Assembly: GCA_016933955.1 (NCBI GenBank)
Contig: JAFGTT010000032.1
Location: 186,001-250,000, forward strand
Source of the DNA: Candidatus Zixiibacteriota bacterium
GTDB lineage: Bacteria; Zixibacteria; MSB-5A5; GN15; PGXB01
Reading direction: 5' to 3'
Length of the DNA stretch: 64,000 nucleotides
Shown here piece after piece: positions 52,157 to 60,657 of the stretch (within the stretch, counting starts at the first letter, position 1; each line of letters begins with the position of its first letter). Both the position numbers and the translations under genes were made by a program. The notes below the pieces were generated by a model. That model was not told the DNA's origin. It searched no databases and worked only from the letters and a program-made list of their open reading frames with translations.

Positions 52157-53431
52157 CTATATTACAATCGTCTCTTCGCGTCTGGCCCCGGTGGAGACAA
52201 GACAAATGCCGACCTTAAGATCATCGGCTATGAAACCGAGATACTTTCTGGCCTTATCCGGCAGTTTCCTGAAATCATCAATCCCAGCCGTGGCTATCAT
52301 CCAGCCCTCGAATTCTTTATATACCGGCTCCACATGCCATAATTCAGCCAGATCCAGAGGCACTTCGGTCAACACTTCTCCGTTCAACCGGTAGCCGACA
52401 CATACCCGAATCTTTTCGAAAGTATCTAGGACATCAAGTTTGGTTACGGCGATTTTTTCGATCCCGTTTATCCGGCAGGCATGCCGCAGGCCCACCAGGT
52501 CGATCCACCCGGTCCGCCGGGGGCGGCCCGTAGTGGCACCAAATTCTTTTCCCGCCTCGCGTAATCGTGCCCCCGTTTCATTTACCAGTTCGGTCGGGAA
52601 CGGTCCGCTTCCGACCCGCGTCGTGTAAGCCTTGACAACCCCGATAATTTCGTCGAATACCTTCGGTCCCAGTCCCAGCCCGGTCATGGCCCCGCCGGTA
52701 GTGGTATTCGATGAAGTCGCAAAGGGGTAGGTTCCCAGATCGACATCAAGCATCGCCCCCTGGGCTCCCTCGAACAGAATCGATCTCCCCGAAACAATAT
52801 GCCCGGTGATTTCCAGCGATACATTGACCATCATCGGTTTCAGAAGGGGCGCCAGATCCAGTAAATCACTCAATATTTTTTTCATATCGGCCCGCTCATC
52901 ATCGGTCCCGTTGAAATATTCAGTCTTCATCTTTCGATAACTTTCCAGCTTTTCTTTCAGCCGGTCGGGGGCATAAAGATCGCACAACCGGATACCGAAC
53001 CGGCCGACCTTGTCGCGATAAGCCGGGCCGATCCCCCTTAAAGTTGTTCCAAGGCCGTCACTGCCCCGCTTTTTTTCATCCATACTATCGATCATTTTAT
53101 GGTACGGCATCACCAGGTTGGTGGCCGAGGACACGAATAATCGCCCGGTCGTATCAATACCCTTCGCCTTAAGTAAACCGATCTCCTCGATAAAACCGAA
53201 CGGGTCCAGGACCACGCCGTTGCCGATATAACATATCTTACCGGGGTGGATGATTCCGGAGGGGATCAGGTGCAAGATAAACTGCTTGTTGCCGTAGCGA
53301 ATAGTATGGCCGGCGTTGGCCCCGCCCTGGAAACGGGCGATTACATCGGCCTTCTCGGCCAGAAGATCGACCACCTTACCCTTGCCTTCATCGCCCCATT
53401 GGCATCCGAGCACAATTACATTCTTACCCAT
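52157..53431 (-). CDS. purA: Adenylosuccinate synthetase
   Basis: 424 residues from the ATG at 53431 (MGKNVIVLGCQWGDEGKGK); a GTG three codons earlier is less likely. The GTP-binding loop QWGDEGKGK, catalytic Asp and His in NAGHT, the IMP-binding LGTTLRGIGPAY, SSNTTTGG and TTRVGSGPFPTE, and TTGRPRRTGW near the C-terminal third are all present. It joins IMP and aspartate with GTP to begin AMP synthesis. It follows engB after about 25 bp on the same strand, and precedes a long intergenic gap. Confidence 0.98.
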   Translation of the reverse strand: MGKNVIVLGCQWGDEGKGKVVDLLAEKADVIARFQGGANAGHTIRYGNKQFILHLIPSGIIHPGKICYIGNGVVLDPFGFIEEIGLLKAKGIDTTGRLFVSSATNLVMPYHKMIDSMDEKKRGSDGLGTTLRGIGPAYRDKVGRFGIRLCDLYAPDRLKEKLESYRKMKTEYFNGTDDERADMKKILSDLLDLAPLLKPMMVNVSLEITGHIVSGRSILFEGAQGAMLDVDLGTYPFATSSNTTTGGAMTGLGLGPKVFDEIIGVVKAYTTRVGSGPFPTELVNETGARLREAGKEFGATTGRPRRTGWIDLVGLRHACRINGIEKIAVTKLDVLDTFEKIRVCVGYRLNGEVLTEVPLDLAELWHVEPVYKEFEGWMIATAGIDDFRKLPDKARKYLGFIADDLKVGICLVSTGARREETIVI

Positions 53432-53456
53432 AATCACCACTCTCTTAAAAACTTAT

Positions 53457-54035
53457 TTATTTCTGTTTACCGGTAATGCCCTCAATCCAGAGCAACAGCT
53501 CTTTTTTGCCGATTCCCGAAACAATCGAAAACGGAATCGGGCTGGATTTAAAGGCTTTTTCGATCTGCCGACACCTGTTAAGCAGACGGCTCTTGCTGAG
53601 TTTGTCGGCCTTGGTGAGAACAATTATATACTCTATGTTTCGCGACTGAAGCCAGTCAACCATCATCAGATCATCCTCATTGGGGTCGCGGCGGCAGTCG
53701 AGAAGAAAACAGAGCCCTTTCAATGACGGCGACGAGTCCAGATAACTGTCGACCAGTTTTCCCCATTGCCGACGCGCCTCCACCGAAGCCCGGGCATAAC
53801 CGTAGCCCGGCAGATCCACAAAAAAACAAACCTCGTTAACCAAAAAAAGATTAATCAACTGCGTCCGGCCGGGAGTCTTGGAAGTTTTGGCCAGTTTTTT
53901 TCGACCGACAATCTTATTCAATAATGATGATTTCCCCACATTGGAGCGACCCGCGAAAGCGATTTGAGGACGGTTGTCGGATGGTATTTTCCGGGCATCA
54001 GCATAGGACCCGAAAAATTCCGCTTTTAAAGGCAT
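53457..54035 (-). CDS. engB: Ribosome biogenesis GTPase EngB/YsxC
   Basis: 192 residues. G1 GRSNVGKSS (29-37), G2 region KTSKTPGRTQ, G3 DLPGYGYA (74-81) and G4 TKAD (141-144) are complete. EngB acts late in 50S subunit assembly. The start lacks a good ribosome-binding site. It lies 79 bp after lon and is followed by purA, all on one strand. The gap between lon and engB is AT-rich and holds no obvious terminator. Confidence 0.95.
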   Translation of the reverse strand: MPLKAEFFGSYADARKIPSDNRPQIAFAGRSNVGKSSLLNKIVGRKKLAKTSKTPGRTQLINLFLVNEVCFFVDLPGYGYARASVEARRQWGKLVDSYLDSSPSLKGLCFLLDCRRDPNEDDLMMVDWLQSRNIEYIIVLTKADKLSKSRLLNRCRQIEKAFKSSPIPFSIVSGIGKKELLLWIEGITGKQK

Positions 54036-54114
54036 CTTGAGATTATTTCGTTATTCTTATTGTTCCGCCACCGAGAAGTATAATAGCTTGCCATATATAA
54101 AATAAAGCAAAATT

Positions 54115-56493
54115 TCACTTTTTTGGCCGTCGCTCGCCCGCGATTTGTTCGGTTTTACTGCCAAAGGCAATTTTAATCGCCTCTTCAACCGTCTTGATCG
54201 GCCGCAACCTGATACCTTCGACCAGCTTATGCGGCAACTCGGGAATATCCTTCTTATTCCGGTAGGGGATAATAATATCACTGATTCCGCTTCTTTTGGC
54301 GGCCAGCAGTTTTTCGTTGAGTCCTCCCACCGCGAGGATATCGCCGCTGATTGTAACCTCGCCTGTCAGTGCCAACTTGTTGCGGACCGGCCTTTCGGTC
54401 AACGCCGACAATATCGCAATCAGGATCGTTATCCCGGCCGAGGGGCCATCTTTCGGCACGGCTCCCTCGGGAACGTGCACATGAATCTCCATCTCCTTAA
54501 AAAAGTCGGGATCAAGACCGAACCTGCCGGCATGACTGCGGATATACGATAATCCCGCCCAGGCCGACTCCTGCATAACTTCGCCCAGCTTGCCGGTTAG
54601 AGTCAATTTGGCCGCTCCCTTCATCAGGTTTACTTCGATCGGCATCACCTCGCCTCCGACCTGGGTCCAGGCCAGACCGACGGCATAACCCGGTTTCGGT
54701 CTCGGTTTGATATCGGTTGTCAGGTATTGTGGAGCCCCAAGAAATCCATTGACCTTCTTCGGCCCGACCGTGAATTTCTTCTTTCTCGATCCTTCCGCCA
54801 GTTGCTGAGCTATTTTTCTCAGGATGGTGGCGATCTGCCGCTCGACTTCCCGCACCCCCGATTCCCTGGTATAAAACCGTATTATCTCAATAAGCCCGGA
54901 ATCGGGAAAATCGACTTCGATACCACCCAATCCCATTTCTTTTTTCAACTTGGGAAGCAGGTAGCCCCGGACAATCTCCAGTTTTTCATGTTCCAGGTAA
55001 CCGGGTAACCTGATCGTTTCCATCCGGTCCATCAGGGCCGGCGGAATTCCGGAAAGTGAATTGGCCGTCGTGATAAACAGGACTTTCGAAAGATCGAAAT
55101 CCAGTTCGAGATAATTATCAGAAAAAGCCACATTTTGTTCGGGATCGAGAACCTCGAGTAGAGCCGCGGCCGGATCGCCTCGAAAATCAATTCCGATCTT
55201 ATCGACTTCATCAAGTAAAAATACTGGATTCGATGATTCAGCTTTCTTTATTGATTGGATAATCCGCCCCGGCATAGATCCGATATAGGTTCGGCGATGT
55301 CCCCGGATCTCGGCCTCATCCCGAACTCCCCCGAGAGAGATTCGGACAAACTTGCGATTCAAAGCCCGGGCGATCGAGCGGCCCAGCGAAGTTTTGCCCA
55401 CCCCGGGCGGACCCACCAGGCAAAGAATCGGACCTTTCACATGCCCGGCTACTTTGAGGACAGCCAGATGTTCCAGTATCCGTTTTTTGGGTTTATCGAG
55501 ACCGAAATGATCGCCGTCGAGAATTGATTTGACCTCCTTGAATTTCTGCCGATCGGTCGTTGTCTTTTGCCAGGGTAAAGCCAGAACCAGTTCCGCATAA
55601 GAACGCACCACGGCTGATTCCGCCGAATAAGGGTGCATTTTCGACAATTTCTTTATCTCATCCTCACACCGCGCAATAACTTCTTTCGGAGCTTTCAGGG
55701 TGGCCAGCTTTTCAAGCAAATCCTCCACTTCATTGGCCATCTCGTCTGTCTGACCCAGTTCATCTTTGATGGCCTTGAGCTGTTTCTGAAGATAGAATTC
55801 CTTTTGATCCCGCGACATCGCCTCCCGCACCGTCCCGTCGATTTTCTGCTCGATCTTGAGAATTTCCAGTTCCCCCTGCAGTACCGCCGCAATCTTGGAA
55901 AACTGGCTCTTAACCGTTTCCAGTTCCAGGATGGCCTGCTTGACATCCATTTTTTGCAGAATATGAGCCGCAATCGTATCGGCCAGACGCTGATAGTCAT
56001 CTATGGCGGTAAACGAAAGCAGAACCTCATCGGGAAGACGCCGGTTGAGATGGACATAGTCGGAGAACAACTCCCGCACCGTCCTTGAAAGGGCCTCGGT
56101 TTCGCGGTCGTACTGCAGGCTGGTCCTGGTCGGATTGACGCTGACCGTGAAATGAGCCCCCGACTTGGTGTACTGCTTTATTCTCGCCCGGATCAATCCC
56201 TCCACCAGAACCTTCATGGTTCCGTTGGGAAGTTTCATTACCTGTAATATCCGCGCAATCACTCCGACATTATAAAGATCGGCCCGCTCCGGCATATCGA
56301 CATCCGAAAGTCTCTGGGCGCAGAGAAAAACCTGTTTCTCCTGAATCATGGCTTCCTGAAGAGCCGCGATCGTAAACGGGCGGCCCACCAGAAGCGGGTA
56401 AACCATATGGGGATATATGACAATATCGCGAAGTGGAATAACCGGCAACTTGGTTTTTATTTCAATGTTTTCATCACCATAAGTCAGCTTCAT
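54115..56493 (-). CDS. lon: ATP-dependent protease Lon
   Basis: 792 residues. The substrate-binding N-domain (about 1-200), coiled coil (210-290), AAA+ module with Walker A GPPGVGKT (361-368) and Walker B VFLLDEVDK (424-432), and the protease domain with catalytic Ser685 (PKDGPSAG) and Lys728 (GGLNEKLL) are intact. A Lys-rich, disordered tail ends the protein. Lon degrades damaged and regulatory proteins. GAAGG four bases before the ATG is the ribosome-binding site. No CIRCE-type or sigma-32-like element was seen upstream. Confidence 0.98.
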   Translation of the reverse strand: MKLTYGDENIEIKTKLPVIPLRDIVIYPHMVYPLLVGRPFTIAALQEAMIQEKQVFLCAQRLSDVDMPERADLYNVGVIARILQVMKLPNGTMKVLVEGLIRARIKQYTKSGAHFTVSVNPTRTSLQYDRETEALSRTVRELFSDYVHLNRRLPDEVLLSFTAIDDYQRLADTIAAHILQKMDVKQAILELETVKSQFSKIAAVLQGELEILKIEQKIDGTVREAMSRDQKEFYLQKQLKAIKDELGQTDEMANEVEDLLEKLATLKAPKEVIARCEDEIKKLSKMHPYSAESAVVRSYAELVLALPWQKTTTDRQKFKEVKSILDGDHFGLDKPKKRILEHLAVLKVAGHVKGPILCLVGPPGVGKTSLGRSIARALNRKFVRISLGGVRDEAEIRGHRRTYIGSMPGRIIQSIKKAESSNPVFLLDEVDKIGIDFRGDPAAALLEVLDPEQNVAFSDNYLELDFDLSKVLFITTANSLSGIPPALMDRMETIRLPGYLEHEKLEIVRGYLLPKLKKEMGLGGIEVDFPDSGLIEIIRFYTRESGVREVERQIATILRKIAQQLAEGSRKKKFTVGPKKVNGFLGAPQYLTTDIKPRPKPGYAVGLAWTQVGGEVMPIEVNLMKGAAKLTLTGKLGEVMQESAWAGLSYIRSHAGRFGLDPDFFKEMEIHVHVPEGAVPKDGPSAGITILIAILSALTERPVRNKLALTGEVTISGDILAVGGLNEKLLAAKRSGISDIIIPYRNKKDIPELPHKLVEGIRLRPIKTVEEAIKIAFGSKTEQIAGERRPKK

Positions 56494-56510
56494 AAAACCT
56501 TCAACTCCGA

Positions 56511-56714
56511 TTATGCGTTTTTCGGGCGGCCCGTAATGTAACCAATTTTCTCCCGAAACGTTAATCTTTTTTTCCCGGGCTCTATCCCGCGCCGGCTATC
56601 CTCTTTTACCTCAACGCCAAAGCCCAAAAACAGCTTGCCAAATCGGGCCACAGGTAGTATAGTTTTAGACTTAATATCCGGAGGAACGAAGTCATCGGCA
56701 TTTGGTATAAACAT
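56511..56714 (-). CDS. Possible small ORF before lon
   Basis: 67 codons ending 17 bp before lon. The predicted peptide (MFIPNADDFVPPDIKSK..., ending KIGYITGRPKNA) looks protein-like but has more ATA, CTA and CCT codons than its neighbours and no ribosome-binding site. It could be a relic of a longer gene or just the lon leader. Confidence 0.2.
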   Translation of the reverse strand: MFIPNADDFVPPDIKSKTILPVARFGKLFLGFGVEVKEDSRRGIEPGKKRLTFREKIGYITGRPKNA

Positions 56715-56755
56715 CTATGAGTATCTAATCAATCTAACCAATGGGGAAATATCTC

Positions 56756-58510
56756 ATGAAGAATGCTTTGTTAATTATCACATATTTCGTCCTTTTCATT
56801 TTCGGCGCCATTATGCTGAATGGCTGCGGTTCGGATGATGATCCCGTTATCGCCAAAGTTGACGGCGAGAAAATAACCGCCCGTGAACTCAACGATATTT
56901 TCAACCGGTCCGGACAGAAATTCGCCTCTTTCGATGAGGAATTGCAGAACCGCCGGCAAATTCTCGATAGCCTGATCATCCAGCGCCTGCTTATCAAAGA
57001 AGCCTATAAAAAGAATATTGATGAATCCGAGGAGGTCAAACGGATTGTCCTGGGCAACAAAGACCGCTTCCTGCTCGACGCCTTCTACAAAAAAATGGTC
57101 ATTGATCCGGTTCAGATAACCGATGAAGACGTTAAAGATTTCTATAATAAACTGGAATATAAAGTCCAGGCCTCGCACATCCTGGTTCATAGTAAAGAGC
57201 TGGCCGATTCCATCATCGAAAAACTGAAAGAGGGCGAGTCTTTCGAGAACCTGGCCCTCCAATACTCGGTTGACCCGAGCGCTTCCCAGAACCGCGGTGA
57301 CCTGGGTTATTTCGTCTGGGGACAGATGGACCCCGTTTTCCTGGAAAACGTCTTTAAACTCAACCCGGGAGAAACTTCGGCTCCTTTCGAAACCCGTTAT
57401 GGCTGGCATATTGCCCGGATGACCGACCGCGCTCCCAACGAACTGCGCGACACCTATGACAAGATGTACACCAAGATGCGTAACGCCCTGGAATCCATGA
57501 AACGCAGTAAACGCCTTGATGAATATACTAAAGAAGTCAAGGCCAAATATCCTATCCATATCGATACCGTCACCTGCGATTACCTGATGCACAAACGGGC
57601 CAGCCTGTACCCTCCGACCCTTTTGGAAACCCTGCCCAAAAACGATTTCGACCTGTCGCAGCTGGATCGGGACGAAAGAGAATTGGTTCTGGCTACCTGG
57701 GATGGGGGTCAGATGACCCTGGGCGGCTATCTGGGAGCTATTAAACAGCTTAAAACGGGTATGCGGCCCGATTTCGATGATTACGATGGTTTGGCCGATG
57801 TCATCTTTAATCTAAGCGCCATGGATATCCTGGAAATGGAAGCCCGGCGGAGCGGTATGGAAGATGAACCCGGATTTAAAGATCGGATCAAGCGATTTAC
57901 CGAACTCACCATGGCCGATATTATGGAAAATGATTCCATTCAATATCCCGGTGAGGCCGATGAAGGTGAAATCCGGCAGTACTACGATGACAATCAATCC
58001 GAATTCGCTGTACCGGAAAAAATCCATGTCTATGAAATCATGTTCAATGACTACGCTACGGCCAAAACCTATGTGAACAAAATCAATTCCCTCGATCGTT
58101 TTAAATCTCTGGCCTCGCAATATACCGAACGAAGCGGCAAACGGGCCAATGGCGGCGATCTGGGCTGGATTGAACAGAGATATTATCCCGCCATCTTCAA
58201 AGTGGCCAAAGAAACTCCGATCGGCAAGGTCGGCGGACCCATCGCTATGGGCAATAAAACGTCGATTATTTTTGTCGCGGATATAAAACCGGAAACCATC
58301 AAGGATTTCTTCACCGTCAAGCAGAGCATCAAGGAAAAACTGGATAAACTCCGGCGGCGGATGGCTTTCGAAGAATGGGTCAAAGAACACCGCGAGAAAG
58401 CCAGTATCGATATCAACGAAAGCAACTTACGGGCCAGTATTGATAAATCGCAGTACGAACAACCCGATGCTTCGAAAAATCATCCGGTTCCCGATACCGC
58501 CGCCGGCTGA
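56756..58510 (+). CDS. Lipoprotein with two parvulin-type PPIase domains
   Basis: 584 residues from the ATG at 56756 (MKNALLII); an ATG 15 bp earlier lies before the purine-rich GGGG. The signal sequence ends in the lipobox MLNGC. An N-terminal SurA-like helical region leads to a first rotamase domain (from about residue 138, QASHILVHSK, with DLGYFVWGQMDPVF) and a second, degenerate one (from about 424, VYEIMFNDY, GGDLGWIEQRYYPAIF). Periplasmic parvulins help outer-membrane and exported proteins fold. It is followed after 14 bp by a SurA homologue, so the two form a chaperone operon with the S4 gene. Confidence 0.88.
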   Translation: MKNALLIITYFVLFIFGAIMLNGCGSDDDPVIAKVDGEKITARELNDIFNRSGQKFASFDEELQNRRQILDSLIIQRLLIKEAYKKNIDESEEVKRIVLGNKDRFLLDAFYKKMVIDPVQITDEDVKDFYNKLEYKVQASHILVHSKELADSIIEKLKEGESFENLALQYSVDPSASQNRGDLGYFVWGQMDPVFLENVFKLNPGETSAPFETRYGWHIARMTDRAPNELRDTYDKMYTKMRNALESMKRSKRLDEYTKEVKAKYPIHIDTVTCDYLMHKRASLYPPTLLETLPKNDFDLSQLDRDERELVLATWDGGQMTLGGYLGAIKQLKTGMRPDFDDYDGLADVIFNLSAMDILEMEARRSGMEDEPGFKDRIKRFTELTMADIMENDSIQYPGEADEGEIRQYYDDNQSEFAVPEKIHVYEIMFNDYATAKTYVNKINSLDRFKSLASQYTERSGKRANGGDLGWIEQRYYPAIFKVAKETPIGKVGGPIAMGNKTSIIFVADIKPETIKDFFTVKQSIKEKLDKLRRRMAFEEWVKEHREKASIDINESNLRASIDKSQYEQPDASKNHPVPDTAAG

Positions 58511-58524
58511 CCCCGGGAAAGCTT

Positions 58525-59838
58525 ATGAAAAAAATAAACATACTCCTGTTGGCCCTGATCCTGAGTTCGATTCTTCCTCCGGCAGTTCATCCGGAAATGG
58601 AACCGATCGAGAAAATCGTGGCTATTGTCGGCCGTGATCCCATCATGATGTCGGAGTTGGCCGCCCAGATTCAATTGGTGGCAATCCAGGGAGGTCTCCG
58701 GCCGAAAAACGAACAGGAGTTGAAAAAACTCCAGGATGATGTTCTCGATCAGATGATCTCCGAAAGGCTGTTCTTGAATGAAGCCCGTCAGGATACTTCC
58801 ATAAAGGTAACCGCTGAAGATGTCGACCTGGCCCTCGATGATCATATTGCCCGAATATCATCGCAGTTCGAAAGCGAGGATCAATTCCTCGAACAGCTTA
58901 GCCTGGAGGGTCTGACCCTGAGGACCTTTAAAAAGAAACTTCGCCCCGAAATAGAAAACCAGCTTCTGAAACAGCAGTTGATATCAAAAAAACTGGCCCA
59001 GATATCCATTTCCCGTCAGGAAGTAATGGATTTTTATGAAAAGTACAAGGATTCCATTCCGGATCAGCCCGAAGCAATTCGTCTGGCGCATATCCTGATA
59101 AAGTTTCAGCCTTCGAAAACCACCGAGGATTCGGTTCTGGCCGAGGCTGAAAAAATTCGTCTGAATGCTGTCTCCGGGGCTGATTTCGCCACCCTGGCGG
59201 CGACTTATTCCAGTGGCCCTTCCGCGCTTACCGGCGGCGATCTCGGTTTTGTGGCCGCCGATGATGTCGTTCCCGAATTCAGCCGGGTGGCCTTTAACCT
59301 GTCCCCGGGCGATATTTCCGCACCGGTCAGAACTCAATTCGGCGTCCACATTATCAAATGCGAGGAAATTGAAGGCAAACGGGCTCACCTGCGCCATATC
59401 CTGCTGGAGGTTCTTCCGATAAGTCAGGATTCCCTCCTGAGTTACAAACTGGCCGATTCTCTCCTGGCAGAAATAAGGAACGGCGCCAATTTTAAAGAAA
59501 ATGCCAAGGTTTTCTCGGCCGATGATGAATCCCGAAAACAGGGTGGCGAACTGGGCTGGTTTGCCGTGAAAGATCTCCCGCCCGGCTTTCAACAGGCCAT
59601 GGACAGCCTGACCGAAAATGGGGATATCTACGGCCCCGTCAAGACCGATTACGGCCTTCATATTATCGAGCGTCTCGACTGGAAACCTGGTGGAACGCTC
59701 AATCCTGTGGATAATTTCGATCAGATCAAGGAAATGGCCAAGCAATCCAAAACCGGTGAATTTGTCGACCGCTGGCTGGCCGAAATAAAAGAAAAAACCT
59801 ATGTCGAAATCCGGAATATTGGCAACACCGAAAAATAA
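58525..59838 (+). CDS. surA: SurA-type periplasmic chaperone
   Basis: 437 residues. A signal peptide (KKINILLLALILSS, then cleavage near PAVHPEM) shows export. A SurA N-domain (EKIVAIVGRDPIMMSELAAQI, EQELKKLQDDVLDQMISERL) is followed by two parvulin domains (from about 186, LAHILIKFQP, and from about 288, LRHILLEVLP), and a short C-terminal helix. SurA carries unfolded outer-membrane proteins to the BAM complex. GGGA six bases before the ATG supports the start. The paired parvulins likely have complementary clients. Confidence 0.92.
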   Translation: MKKINILLLALILSSILPPAVHPEMEPIEKIVAIVGRDPIMMSELAAQIQLVAIQGGLRPKNEQELKKLQDDVLDQMISERLFLNEARQDTSIKVTAEDVDLALDDHIARISSQFESEDQFLEQLSLEGLTLRTFKKKLRPEIENQLLKQQLISKKLAQISISRQEVMDFYEKYKDSIPDQPEAIRLAHILIKFQPSKTTEDSVLAEAEKIRLNAVSGADFATLAATYSSGPSALTGGDLGFVAADDVVPEFSRVAFNLSPGDISAPVRTQFGVHIIKCEEIEGKRAHLRHILLEVLPISQDSLLSYKLADSLLAEIRNGANFKENAKVFSADDESRKQGGELGWFAVKDLPPGFQQAMDSLTENGDIYGPVKTDYGLHIIERLDWKPGGTLNPVDNFDQIKEMAKQSKTGEFVDRWLAEIKEKTYVEIRNIGNTEK

Positions 59839-59844
59839 ATAAAC

Positions 59845-60087
59845 ATGAGACTCGATCAATATCTTTCCAAAGTGGGGCTGATAAAACGACGGACCGTGGC
59901 CAAGGAAATGGCCGACAGCGGACTGATTAAAAAAAACGGCGAACGATGTAAGCCGGCCGGCGAGGTCAACGAGGGCGATATTATCAGTGTCGGCGGCAGT
60001 CATCCCCTCACTATTAAAATAACCGCTCTCCCCGCCGGAAACGTTAAAAAGGAAGAAAGAGAAAATTATTACCAATCGATGGCGTAA
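59845..60087 (+). CDS. S4-domain RNA-binding protein (RqcP/HslR-like)
   Basis: 80 residues, a single S4 domain: MRLDQYLSKVGLIKRRTVAKEMADSG, then KNGERCKPAGEVNEGDIISV. Its size and sequence are like RqcP (Hsp15/HslR family), which binds 50S-peptidyl-tRNA complexes in ribosome rescue. It starts 6 bp after surA with no strong ribosome-binding site (ATAAAT), so translation is probably coupled. Its stop codon is part of the terminator stem that follows. Confidence 0.9.
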   Translation: MRLDQYLSKVGLIKRRTVAKEMADSGLIKKNGERCKPAGEVNEGDIISVGGSHPLTIKITALPAGNVKKEERENYYQSMA

Positions 60088-60125
60088 GCCTTCAGTTTCT
60101 TTTATAGAAAGGCTTGCGTTTTTTT
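60083..60125 (+). terminator. Terminator overlapping the S4 gene stop codon
   Basis: CGTAAGCCTT and AAGGCTTGCG pair (one G-U) over a 16-nt loop and run into seven T. The TAA stop of the S4 gene lies inside the left arm, so a terminating ribosome could compete with hairpin formation. Confidence 0.85.
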
Positions 60126-60232
60126 CATTTTCGTGTTTTTTTTAAACAGGGACGATATCGGTACAGGTCCGATAATTGCAGGCAATAGTCGTCTTGGGAA
60201 AATTGTGAAGAATATATAAGCGGAGAAAGACA

Positions 60233-60568
60233 ATGAAAATTACTGATGAAGTCAAAGGCGATGTGGCCATAATTCATCTTGAAGGCAAAGTCATGGGCGG
60301 TCCCGACTCCACCATGTTTCATGGCAAGTTGCATGAACTGGCCAACGGCGGCACCAAAAAAGTTGTAATCGATCTGGCCAAAGTGGAATGGATGAGTTCG
60401 GTTGGACTGGGTATGCTTATCTCGGCTCTGACAACCATGAAAAACAATAAGGGCATGCTCAAGCTGGCCAATGTGACCAAGGGAATCGAATCACTCCTGA
60501 CCATCACCCGGCTGGTGACCATCTTCGAAACCCACGATTCTCTTGACGAGGCCGTAAAATCATTCTAA
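60233..60568 (+). CDS. STAS-domain anti-sigma-factor antagonist-like protein
   Basis: 111 residues covering one STAS domain: VAIIHLEGKVMGG, VVIDLAKVEWMSSVGLGMLISA, with Ser55/Ser56 at the phosphorylation position of SpoIIAA/RsbV. Such proteins bind anti-sigma kinases or phosphatase modules and switch gene expression on phosphorylation. No partner kinase is encoded nearby, so it is a stand-alone component. GGAG seven bases before the ATG supports the start. Confidence 0.93.
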   Translation: MKITDEVKGDVAIIHLEGKVMGGPDSTMFHGKLHELANGGTKKVVIDLAKVEWMSSVGLGMLISALTTMKNNKGMLKLANVTKGIESLLTITRLVTIFETHDSLDEAVKSF

Positions 60569-60603
60569 ACCGGCCTATCCGGTCGGCTTCCGATAGGATA
60601 TAT

Positions 60604-60641
60604 TAAAAATGGCAGTTTGATTCAATCAAGCCGCCGTTTTT
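60604..60641. terminator. Weak terminator between converging STAS and LtaS-like genes
   Basis: TTGAT and ATCAA arms inside a GGC/GCC outer pair are followed by T-rich sequence. Short and imperfect. Confidence 0.35.
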
Positions 60642-60657
60642 AATTTTATCGCAAGAA

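Noticed and set aside
56494-56740. Heat-shock element (CIRCE or sigma-32 type) upstream of lon
   Set aside because: No TTAGCACTC-N9-GAGTGCTAA and no CTTGAAA/CCCCAT pair was found.
58984-60075. 363-codon minus-strand frame inside surA and the S4 gene
   Set aside because: Shadow of two clear genes with matching domain motifs on the plus strand.
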